Source: Altererythrobacter sp.
GTDB taxonomy: Bacteria; Pseudomonadota; Alphaproteobacteria; Sphingomonadales; Sphingomonadaceae
NCBI GenBank assembly: GCA_016793865.1
Contig: JAEULJ010000001.1
Coordinates: 434,001-498,000, forward strand
Reading direction: 5' to 3'
Length of the DNA stretch: 64,000 nucleotides
Below are positions 54,538-61,627 of the stretch, in pieces. Below the pieces are notes generated by a model. It had not been told where the DNA came from. It saw only the letters and a program-made list of their open reading frames with translations, and ran no database searches. A program made the translations under genes and the position numbers. The stretch's first letter is position 1; every line of letters begins with the position of its first letter.

Positions 54538-55995
54538 TCAGCGCGTCATGAACTCGGCGTAGGGCGGGGCTGCGGCCAGGGCCGCTTCGGCCCTGTGGCG
54601 GAACCGCCGCCCTTCCTCCTCCACCTGTGCACCGTCGACAGAGGCTGCTTGCGGAACCTGTCCCGGCGCGAATCCCAGCGCTGCCAGCAGGGAGCGGAGT
54701 TCCTGGCCCGACAGGGCGGCCTCCTCACGGGACGGCAGACGGCCGCGGCGGGTGAACTGGTCGAGCGCGCTGGCGAGACCGGGTGAAAGAAGGGCGGGGC
54801 CGAACACGTGCTGCGCTGCCGGGGCGGCATAGTGGGCGGCGAGGGTATCGCGCACCGCGTCCATCATCAGCGCCGAACGGCGGTTGTATTCGGCGCGCTC
54901 GAGCGGCTCGATGGCGCGGCCCGGCAGCAGCTCGAGCAGCAGATCGAGCTGGCGATGCGCGAGGTCGAGGTTGAGATGGGCGAGCGGCTCGAAGCGCGCG
55001 GCGGCATCGCCCAGCGCCACGACATTGCCCAGCCAGGGCGCGCGGGCGCGACCTTGCTCGATCTGGAAGGCAGCGAGCGGCGGCGCACCCAGGGCGCGCA
55101 GTGCGGCGTCCTCTGTCACGCCTTCGGCAACACCGAGCGCCACCCGCAGTCCGTCCCGCCCCGCCAGCTCGCCCAGCCAGCCCTCCGCCAGCAGCGAGAA
55201 GCGATCTTCGAGCGCCAGCATCCCCTGACCCGGACGGCCAAGGATCAGCCGGCGCAGCGGCAGCTCGGCGCTCCAGTCCTCGAGCGCGAAGCCGGGCATC
55301 GCGGCAAGCAGGCGGGCGGAGGGGCCGGTGCAATCCAGGAACAGATCGGCCGACAGCCGCTCCGCCCCCGCGACCGCCAGGGCCGCTATCCCGCCCATGC
55401 CATCCGGCTCGATCCCCGCGAGTTCGCCGGGGACATGGCTCACGCCGAGGCGCTGCGCCGCCTCCACCAGCAGCGCGTGGTAGGCTTCGGGCTGCCAACG
55501 CAGCGCATATTCGACTGCCGCCAGCGCCGCGACCTCGCTCCCGATCTCACCGGCTGGCGGCACGGCGAAGCGGCCGGCATCGGCCAGTACCTCCGCGAGC
55601 GAGGCCGCCGTCATGCCGCTCGCGGAATTGCGCGGCCCACCACCCCATTCCTGCGCGAACCGGGTCCGCAGCGCGGGTTCCACGGCGGCGCCATAGGGCG
55701 CGGCACCGCTCTGCCCCGGCCCGCCCCAGCCGAAATAGCGCGTCACCAGGCGATGGCTTCCGCCCGCGCGGGCCAGGATGGCGTCCTGATCGATACCCAG
55801 CCGGTCGTGCAGACGGTTGGTGAACGGAAGCGCAGTTGTCGCGTGGTCGGCAAGAGCGCCGGGATCCCGCGCAAGGCCCAGCACCGCGACTTCGGCGCCG
55901 GGTAGTGCGCGCTTGATCCCGATTGCCGCGAGCACGCCCACCTGCCCCGCCCCGGCCACGACCACGCGCCGCAGAGGGTCGCGCGGCTCGCTCAT
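54538..55995 (-). CDS. Degenerate halogenase-family flavoprotein (catalytic residues lost)
   Basis: A 485-residue member of the halogenase family by overall layout (RRVVVAGAGQVGVLAA at the start, LFLDCTGPSARLLA, LGNVVALGDAAARFEPL, ERAEYNRRSALMMDAVRDTLAAHY). The WxWxIP motif is absent. PLEST has become PLAHL, so the Glu and Ser are gone, and the active-site Lys position reads SHRLVTRY. The FAD-binding start also lacks the GWMAA that follows it in the paralogues. Its ATG overlaps the stop of paralogue 3 (ATGA). It may be a non-catalytic partner or may have a different activity. Confidence 0.8.
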   Translation of the reverse strand: MSEPRDPLRRVVVAGAGQVGVLAAIGIKRALPGAEVAVLGLARDPGALADHATTALPFTNRLHDRLGIDQDAILARAGGSHRLVTRYFGWGGPGQSGAAPYGAAVEPALRTRFAQEWGGGPRNSASGMTAASLAEVLADAGRFAVPPAGEIGSEVAALAAVEYALRWQPEAYHALLVEAAQRLGVSHVPGELAGIEPDGMGGIAALAVAGAERLSADLFLDCTGPSARLLAAMPGFALEDWSAELPLRRLILGRPGQGMLALEDRFSLLAEGWLGELAGRDGLRVALGVAEGVTEDAALRALGAPPLAAFQIEQGRARAPWLGNVVALGDAAARFEPLAHLNLDLAHRQLDLLLELLPGRAIEPLERAEYNRRSALMMDAVRDTLAAHYAAPAAQHVFGPALLSPGLASALDQFTRRGRLPSREEAALSGQELRSLLAALGFAPGQVPQAASVDGAQVEEEGRRFRHRAEAALAAAPPYAEFMTR

Positions 55996-57518
55996 GCCGC
56001 CTCGGCCAGCCGCGCCGCCTCGCTGGCTAGAAACGCTCCATGCTCCGGCATGGCCGCTACCTCGCCCGCGATCGCCTGCCGCAGCCGGTCGAGCGCGGCC
56101 TTGACCCGCACGGGATCGGCCAGGGCGGCACGCGGATCGTGGCGATCGGGCAGCATCCCCTGGCCGACATAGACCGCGATCCAGCTCGCATCGTAGAACA
56201 GCCCATCGGCATATCTCTCGACACGCGCGGCGCGGCGCCACAGCTCCAGCTTGTCGGCCAGGCTGTCGGGCACGCGCATCGTGCGGACGTGGTCCCAGAA
56301 GGGCGCATCATCGCGCGTGGTGGCGTGGTAGTGGAGGATCAGGAAATCCCGCACCCGGTCGTATTCCATGTCGACCAGCCGGTTGAATTCGTCGCGATCC
56401 CGCGCATCGATGCCGCCGCCAGCCGGAAACAGTTCGATCAGATAGGTGATCGCCATCTGCGCGAGATAGATCGAGGTGGATTCGAGCGGTTCGAGGAAGC
56501 CGCTGGCGAGCCCCACGGCAACCACATTGCCCTGCCACGAGTTGCGCCGCCGCCCGGCGCGAAAGCGCAGCACGCGCGGATCGGCCAGCGGCTCACCCTC
56601 CGCCGCGGCGCGGATCGCCTCGCAAGCCTCGTCTTCCGACAGGAAGCTGCTGGCGAACACATAGCCGTTGCCCATGCGGTGCTGGAGCGGGATCTGCCAG
56701 CGCCAGCCCGCGGGCATCGCGGCGGCGGTGGTATAGGGGCGCAGCGGCGCATCCGGCACATGGGCGCAGGGCATCGCGGCCGCGCGGTCGCAAGGCAGCC
56801 ATTGCGACCAGTCCTCCCACGGCTCGGCCAGCTCGCCGCCCAGCAGCAGCGAACGAAAACCCGAGCAGTCGATGAACAGCTCACCCTCGACCCGCCGCCC
56901 GTCCTTCAGGATCAGGGCCGCGACATCGCCGCTCTCGGGATCGCGCTCAACCGAGGTGACCAGGCCCTCGATACGTTCCACCCCAAGGCCCAGCCCGTGC
57001 TGACGCATGAAGGGCCCGAACAGCGTGGCGTCGAACTGGTAGGCATAGCCATAGGTCGAGGCGAGGCTCTCGTCCTGTGCCGGCGGCTTGAAGCGGTTGG
57101 CCCGTGCGGCCGCCACCGCCAGCGAATAATCCCCCAGCGGGCCGGCCTGCCCCTGCCGCGCCAGCTCCAGCCAATAGTGGTGGAAGCCAACGCCTGCGAC
57201 CTTCTCGCCGAAGCTGCCGAAGGGGTGGACATAGCTGGTGCCGATGCTGCCGAAATCGCGGAAGTCGATGCCCAGCTTGTAAGTGGCGTGAGTCGCCCGC
57301 ATGAACGCGGCTTCGTCGATCCCGAGCCTTTCGACATAGCCGCGGATGTGCGGCAGCGTCGCCTCGCCCACACCCACGATGCCGATGTCCTCGCTTTCGA
57401 CAAGGGTGACGGTGGCAAGGCCGGGCAGCAGCGCGGCGATCCCCGCCGCGCTCATCCACCCGGCCGTGCCGCCGCCCAGCACGACAACGCGCACGGGTAT
57501 GGGCCGATCCTGGGTCAT
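55992..57518 (-). CDS. Flavin-dependent tryptophan halogenase-family protein 3
   Basis: A 508-residue halogenase-family protein with VVLGGGTAGWMSAAG, YKLGIDF (Lys81), GWRWQIP and PLESTSIYLAQ, so all signature residues are kept. It lies 16 bases after the sugar porter stop and overlaps the degenerate paralogue by 4 bases. The operon porter, halogenase 3, degenerate paralogue starts from the region with operator B6. No signal peptide; substrate unknown. Confidence 0.88.
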   Translation of the reverse strand: MTQDRPIPVRVVVLGGGTAGWMSAAGIAALLPGLATVTLVESEDIGIVGVGEATLPHIRGYVERLGIDEAAFMRATHATYKLGIDFRDFGSIGTSYVHPFGSFGEKVAGVGFHHYWLELARQGQAGPLGDYSLAVAAARANRFKPPAQDESLASTYGYAYQFDATLFGPFMRQHGLGLGVERIEGLVTSVERDPESGDVAALILKDGRRVEGELFIDCSGFRSLLLGGELAEPWEDWSQWLPCDRAAAMPCAHVPDAPLRPYTTAAAMPAGWRWQIPLQHRMGNGYVFASSFLSEDEACEAIRAAAEGEPLADPRVLRFRAGRRRNSWQGNVVAVGLASGFLEPLESTSIYLAQMAITYLIELFPAGGGIDARDRDEFNRLVDMEYDRVRDFLILHYHATTRDDAPFWDHVRTMRVPDSLADKLELWRRAARVERYADGLFYDASWIAVYVGQGMLPDRHDPRAALADPVRVKAALDRLRQAIAGEVAAMPEHGAFLASEAARLAEAA

Positions 57519-57534
57519 CGCGCGAGGCTTACCC

Positions 57535-58968
57535 TCAGCCCTGCATTTCCTCCAGTTCCTTCCCCTTGGTCTCGGCCACGAAACGCTGCACCAGGAAGAA
57601 GCTGATGACCGCGCACACGGCGTAGAAGGTGTAGCTCGCGGCGAGCCCGATGCCGGCGGCCATCACCGGGAAGCTCTGCGCGATGAGATAGTTGGCGAAC
57701 CACTGGAAGAAGCCCGCTACCGCCAGCGCGCTGCCGCGGATCTGGTTGGGGAACATCTCGCCCAGCATCACCCACATCACCGGGCCCCAGCTCACGTTGA
57801 AGAAGATCACGTAGAGATTCGCCGCGATCACCGCCACGATGCCCATCTCCTGCGAAAGCTGGAGCTGCCCCGCACCATCCAGCGTGCCCTGGCTGAAGGC
57901 ATAGACCATCACGAACAATGTCGCGGCCATGCCCGCCGAGCCGATCAGCAGCAGCGGCTTGCGCCCGATCCGGTCGATCACCGCGATGGTCACGAAGCAG
58001 GCCGCGATGGAGACCGCGCCCGAGACGATGTTGATGAGCAGCGCATCGCTCTCCGTGAAACCGGCGAGCTGCCACAGCGTGGCGCCATAGTAGAAGATGA
58101 CATTGATGCCGACGAGTTGCTGGAACACCGCCAGCATGATCCCCACCCACACGATCGGCCGGATGCCGAGGAAGCCCCTGCTGCCGGCGGGCGCGAGCAC
58201 GTCGCGCAGTTGCGGCCGGTGGTCACCGGTGAAGCTGTTCTGGATCTCCACCAGCTTAGCCCTGGCCACGGTCTCGCCGAACAGGCTGGTCAAGACGCCG
58301 CCCGCCTCCTCGTGCCGACCCTTGGCAACGAGGTAGCGCGGGCTCTCGGGAATGAAGAACAGCGCGATGAGGAACACCGCCGCCGGCAGCGCCTGCATCA
58401 GATACATCCAGCGCCAGGCGGCGATGCCCAGCCAGAACGCATTGGTCGATTCCCCGGCCGCCCTGGCGAGGAAATAATTGACCAGGAAGGCGGCCGTGAG
58501 CCCGGTGATGATCATGATCTGCTGGACCGTGGTCATCCGTCCGCGGATGTTCGCGGGCGCGACCTCGGAAATATAGGCGGGCGACAGGACACTCGCCGCG
58601 CCTACCGCCATGCCGCCCATGATGCGCGCGGCCACGAACAGCGCATGGCTCTCGGTCAGCCCCTGCACCAGCGCGCCCACCAGGAACAGCACCGCGGCGA
58701 TCCGCATCACGGCGCGCCGGCCCATCGCATCGGCCAGGGTGCCGGCGAAGAAAGCGCCGATGAAGCAGCCGATCAGCAGCGAGCCCACGGTGAAACCGAG
58801 GCTCGCCTCGTCGAGCCCGAAGCCGCGCGTCAAACCGTCCTGTGTGCCGTTCACCGCGCCGCTGTCGTATCCGAACAGCAGCCCGCCGATGGTGGCCACC
58901 GCCACGATCGCGGAAATGAGCGCCATGTTGGCGCGCCCTTCGACGCCCTGCGTATCGCTGGCCTGCAT
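57535..58968 (-). CDS. MFS sugar porter, probable xylose:H+ symporter
   Basis: A 477-residue sugar-porter-family MFS transporter with 12 predicted membrane segments. Typical signatures are GGLLFGYDSGAVNG, DAMGRRAV, PESPRYL, QQLVGINVIFYYG and the C-terminal AETKGKELEE. This is the XylE/GLUT-like family that moves hexoses or pentoses with H+. Its place downstream of operator B6 and in a xylan locus makes xylose the likely sugar. It heads the operon that also carries halogenase-like genes 3 and 4. Confidence 0.88.
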   Translation of the reverse strand: MQASDTQGVEGRANMALISAIVAVATIGGLLFGYDSGAVNGTQDGLTRGFGLDEASLGFTVGSLLIGCFIGAFFAGTLADAMGRRAVMRIAAVLFLVGALVQGLTESHALFVAARIMGGMAVGAASVLSPAYISEVAPANIRGRMTTVQQIMIITGLTAAFLVNYFLARAAGESTNAFWLGIAAWRWMYLMQALPAAVFLIALFFIPESPRYLVAKGRHEEAGGVLTSLFGETVARAKLVEIQNSFTGDHRPQLRDVLAPAGSRGFLGIRPIVWVGIMLAVFQQLVGINVIFYYGATLWQLAGFTESDALLINIVSGAVSIAACFVTIAVIDRIGRKPLLLIGSAGMAATLFVMVYAFSQGTLDGAGQLQLSQEMGIVAVIAANLYVIFFNVSWGPVMWVMLGEMFPNQIRGSALAVAGFFQWFANYLIAQSFPVMAAGIGLAASYTFYAVCAVISFFLVQRFVAETKGKELEEMQG

Positions 58969-59011
58969 CAGCCACTCTCCCTATAACCCCTCGGCGCTTG
59001 CCGCCGCATAT

Positions 59012-59025
59012 TGGTAGCGCTACCT
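59012..59025 (+). promoter_or_regulatory. XylR-type operator, site B6
   Basis: TGGTAGCGCTACCT, 13 of 14 bases of the palindrome, between the divergent porter operon and the oxidoreductase gene. On the minus strand TTGCGC, 16 bases and TAAGGT form a weaker version of the promoter layout seen at other B sites. Confidence 0.75.
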
Positions 59026-59072
59026 TAGGCCGCGATGGCAACGGCGCAAGCGCGAAAATGAGGAGAGCGCAG

Positions 59073-60224
59073 ATGGGCATCGACCGCAGGAGCCTGCTGG
59101 CCGGGCTGGTCGCCGTGCCGACGCTGGCGGCGGCGCAGCGGGCGGCGGCGCGGACCGAGCAGGGCCAGGCGCCAACGGATCACGCCACCCCTGCCGATCC
59201 GCCGGGCGAGCGGATGCGCTGGGCGATCGTCGGCCTGGGCAGTTTCGCGATGGGCCAGGTGATCCCCGGTTTCCTCGACGCCCGCAAGTCGCGCATCACC
59301 GCCTTCGTCTCCGGCGACGCGACCAAGGCGCGCGCGCTGGGCGAGCGCCACGGCGTCACGCGGATTTACAACTACGACAATTTCGACCGCATCGCCGCCG
59401 ATCCCGAGATCGACTGCGTGTACATCGTGCTGCCCGTGGGAATGCATGCCGAATACACGATCCGCGCGCTGAAGGCGGGCAAGCACGTCCTGTGCGAGAA
59501 GCCGATGGCGTCCACCAGCGCCGAATGCGAGGCCATGATCGCCGCGGCCCGGGCGGCGAAGCGCCAGCTAAGCGTCGCCTACCGCGTGCATTTCGAGCCC
59601 AACAATCGCGAGGCGCTGCGGCGGATCGAAGCTGGCGAGATCGGGGTGATGCGCTTCATCTCCGCCGATCATGGCTTCAACGCAAACCCGGCGTTCGCGC
59701 CGCACAGATGGCGGCTGACCAAGGCGCTTGGCGGCGGCGGATCGATGTATGACATCGGCATCTACGGCCTCAACACCTCGTTGATGATGCTGCCGGGCGA
59801 CGAGGTGGTTTCGGTCTCCGCACTCGATTCGACGCCCGCGGGAGACCCACGGTTTCGCGAGGTCGAGGGCGCGCTGGAATGGCGCCTGCGGATGCGGAGC
59901 GGGATAACCGTCGCAGGCTCGAGCTCCTATTGCTGGAGCCCCTATGTCTCGCGGCAGCGCTATTTCGGCTCGAAGAACTCCATCGAGATGCAGCCCGCGA
60001 CGACTTATTACGACAACCGCATCATCATGGAAGGCGGCGCCCAGCGCGACACCGCCGGCGCAGTCGCCGGCAGCCAGTTCGCCGCGCAGGTGGACGGTTT
60101 CTCAGCCGCGGCGCGCGCCAATACCGCGCATCTCACCCCCGGCGAAATGGGCCTGCGCGACATGCGCCTTATCGAAGCCATGTACCGCAGCGCCGCCCGC
60201 GATGGGGCCGTCGTCCGCGTGTAA
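59073..60224 (+). CDS. Tat-exported Gfo/Idh/MocA oxidoreductase (glucose-fructose oxidoreductase type)
   Basis: A 383-residue protein. GIDRRSLLAGLVAVPTLAAAQRAAA is a twin-arginine signal, unusual for an NAD(P)-dependent enzyme and typical of glucose-fructose or aldose-aldose oxidoreductases, which carry a tightly bound cofactor to the periplasm. The Rossmann domain follows (RWAIVGLGSFAMGQ at about 49-62, HVLCEKPMAS), then the substrate domain with GGGSMYDIGIYGLN. A periplasmic role oxidising one sugar while reducing another, for example making xylonolactone from xylose, is possible. The ATG has AGGAGAG upstream. It is controlled with the porter by site B6. Confidence 0.85.
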   Translation: MGIDRRSLLAGLVAVPTLAAAQRAAARTEQGQAPTDHATPADPPGERMRWAIVGLGSFAMGQVIPGFLDARKSRITAFVSGDATKARALGERHGVTRIYNYDNFDRIAADPEIDCVYIVLPVGMHAEYTIRALKAGKHVLCEKPMASTSAECEAMIAAARAAKRQLSVAYRVHFEPNNREALRRIEAGEIGVMRFISADHGFNANPAFAPHRWRLTKALGGGGSMYDIGIYGLNTSLMMLPGDEVVSVSALDSTPAGDPRFREVEGALEWRLRMRSGITVAGSSSYCWSPYVSRQRYFGSKNSIEMQPATTYYDNRIIMEGGAQRDTAGAVAGSQFAAQVDGFSAAARANTAHLTPGEMGLRDMRLIEAMYRSAARDGAVVRV

Positions 60225-60231
60225 CCAATGC

Positions 60232-61536
60232 TCAGGTCAGCCGCACAGGCTCCATCCGCGGCACCAGCAGATGGATCGCCGCCAGCGCTATTCCATAAGC
60301 CAGCCCGGCGTAGAGGACGATAGGCACATAGGAGCCGGTCAGTTCCAGCGTCCAGCCGGTCGCCTGCGCGATCAGGATCCCACCGAACGCGCCCGCCGCC
60401 CCGCCCATCCCAGCCACGGTCGCCACGGCGTTGCGCGGATACATGTCGGTGATCATGGTGAAAATGTTGGAGCTGAAGGCCTGGTGCGCGGCGGTCCCCA
60501 GCCCGATCAGCAGGACCGCCACCAGCGGGTTGGGGGCCGAAGCCACCGTGACCAGGGGCAGCGCCAGCACCGCGGCGGCGAGCAGCGTCGTCTTGCGGGC
60601 GCGGTTTACGCTCCAGCCCCGCGCGATGAGGTGCGACGACATCCAGCCGCCGGCTATGGAGCCGACATCCGCAAGCAGGTAGACCGCGATCAGCGCCGGG
60701 CCGATGGTTGCGAGTATCCCGCTCTCGCCCTTGGGAAAAAGCTCCATCCCCTGCGTCTTGGCGAAGAAGTCGGGCAGCCAGAACAGGAACAGATACCACA
60801 CCGGATCGGTGAAGAACTTGCCGCAGATGAAGAACCACGTCTGCGGCTGGCGGATCGCCTGCCGCCAGGTGAGCAGCGTGGCGGCGGTGGGTTCGTTGTC
60901 CTGGTCGATCCAGGCGCGCTCGGTTTCGCTCAGCGCGGGGTGATCGGCGGGCTGGCGGAAGAACCGCAGCCACGCCCACAGCACCACGAAGCCGAGCAGG
61001 CCGGTGACCAGGAACGCCGCCTGCCAGCCCCAGGTCCCGGCGATGCCGATCGCGATGATCGGGGTCAGCAGAACCCCGACATTGGCGCCGGCGTTGAGAA
61101 TGCCCACGCCCAGAGCCCGCTCGCGGCGCGGGAACCATTCGGCCACCGACTTGACCGCCCCTGGGTAGGCCGCGCTCTCCGCCAGACCGAGCACGATGCG
61201 GGCAAGGATGAACTGGAGCACCGTGCGCGCGCCGGCGTGAAACGCAGCGGCCAGGCTCCAGACGGCGAGCGCGATAGCGATCCCTTTGCGAGTCCCGATC
61301 CGGTCGAGCAGTCTGCCGACCACAAGCAGGCCGATCCCGTAGCTGGCCTGGAACGCGGTGACGATGTTGCCGTAATCGACCTCGCTCCACCCCATCTCGT
61401 CCTCGATGACGGGTTTGAGCACGCCGATGATCTGGCGGTCTATGTAATTGACGGTGATGACGAAGAACAGCAGCGCGCAGATGCCCCAACGGTATCGGCC
61501 GGAGCCGCCGCTCTCCACGACCTGCCTCGTCCCCAT
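60232..61536 (-). CDS. MFS hexuronate-type transporter, XylR-controlled
   Basis: A 434-residue anion:cation symporter-family transporter (FFVITVNYIDRQIIGVLKP, DRIGTRKGIAI, GLAESAAYPGAVKSVAEWFP) with about 12 membrane segments. It is a paralogue of the transporter at 17121 but lies behind operator B7 and a good promoter, so it probably imports glucuronate or methylglucuronate released from glucuronoxylan by aguA. I chose the ATG at 61536; the frame is open upstream through the operator. It converges on the oxidoreductase gene with a 7-base gap. Confidence 0.87.
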   Translation of the reverse strand: MGTRQVVESGGSGRYRWGICALLFFVITVNYIDRQIIGVLKPVIEDEMGWSEVDYGNIVTAFQASYGIGLLVVGRLLDRIGTRKGIAIALAVWSLAAAFHAGARTVLQFILARIVLGLAESAAYPGAVKSVAEWFPRRERALGVGILNAGANVGVLLTPIIAIGIAGTWGWQAAFLVTGLLGFVVLWAWLRFFRQPADHPALSETERAWIDQDNEPTAATLLTWRQAIRQPQTWFFICGKFFTDPVWYLFLFWLPDFFAKTQGMELFPKGESGILATIGPALIAVYLLADVGSIAGGWMSSHLIARGWSVNRARKTTLLAAAVLALPLVTVASAPNPLVAVLLIGLGTAAHQAFSSNIFTMITDMYPRNAVATVAGMGGAAGAFGGILIAQATGWTLELTGSYVPIVLYAGLAYGIALAAIHLLVPRMEPVRLT

Positions 61537-61556
61537 CGCACTCTCTCCGCGCACAT

Positions 61557-61570
61557 TGTTAGCGCTACCA
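61557..61570 (-). promoter_or_regulatory. XylR-type operator, site B7
   Basis: TGGTAGCGCTAACA on the minus strand, the same sequence as site B5, 21 bases before the transporter start. Confidence 0.8.
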
Positions 61571-61595
61571 TAATCGGGCTGCACGGTGCCGGCAA
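61567..61595 (-). promoter_or_regulatory. Promoter of the second hexuronate-type transporter
   Basis: On the minus strand TTGCCG (61595-61590), a 17-base spacer and TATGGT (61572-61567), with operator B7 over the end of the -10. The same -35, spacer and -10 occur at xylX. Confidence 0.65.
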
Positions 61596-61627
61596 GGTCT
61601 GCGCGCAGCGCAATGCACGGCGTAAGA

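Noticed and set aside
49608..57518. Possible RiPP or other halogenated natural-product cluster
   Set aside because: No precursor peptide, no PKS, NRPS or maturase, and no dedicated flavin reductase is visible nearby; the context is sugar uptake and hydrolysis.
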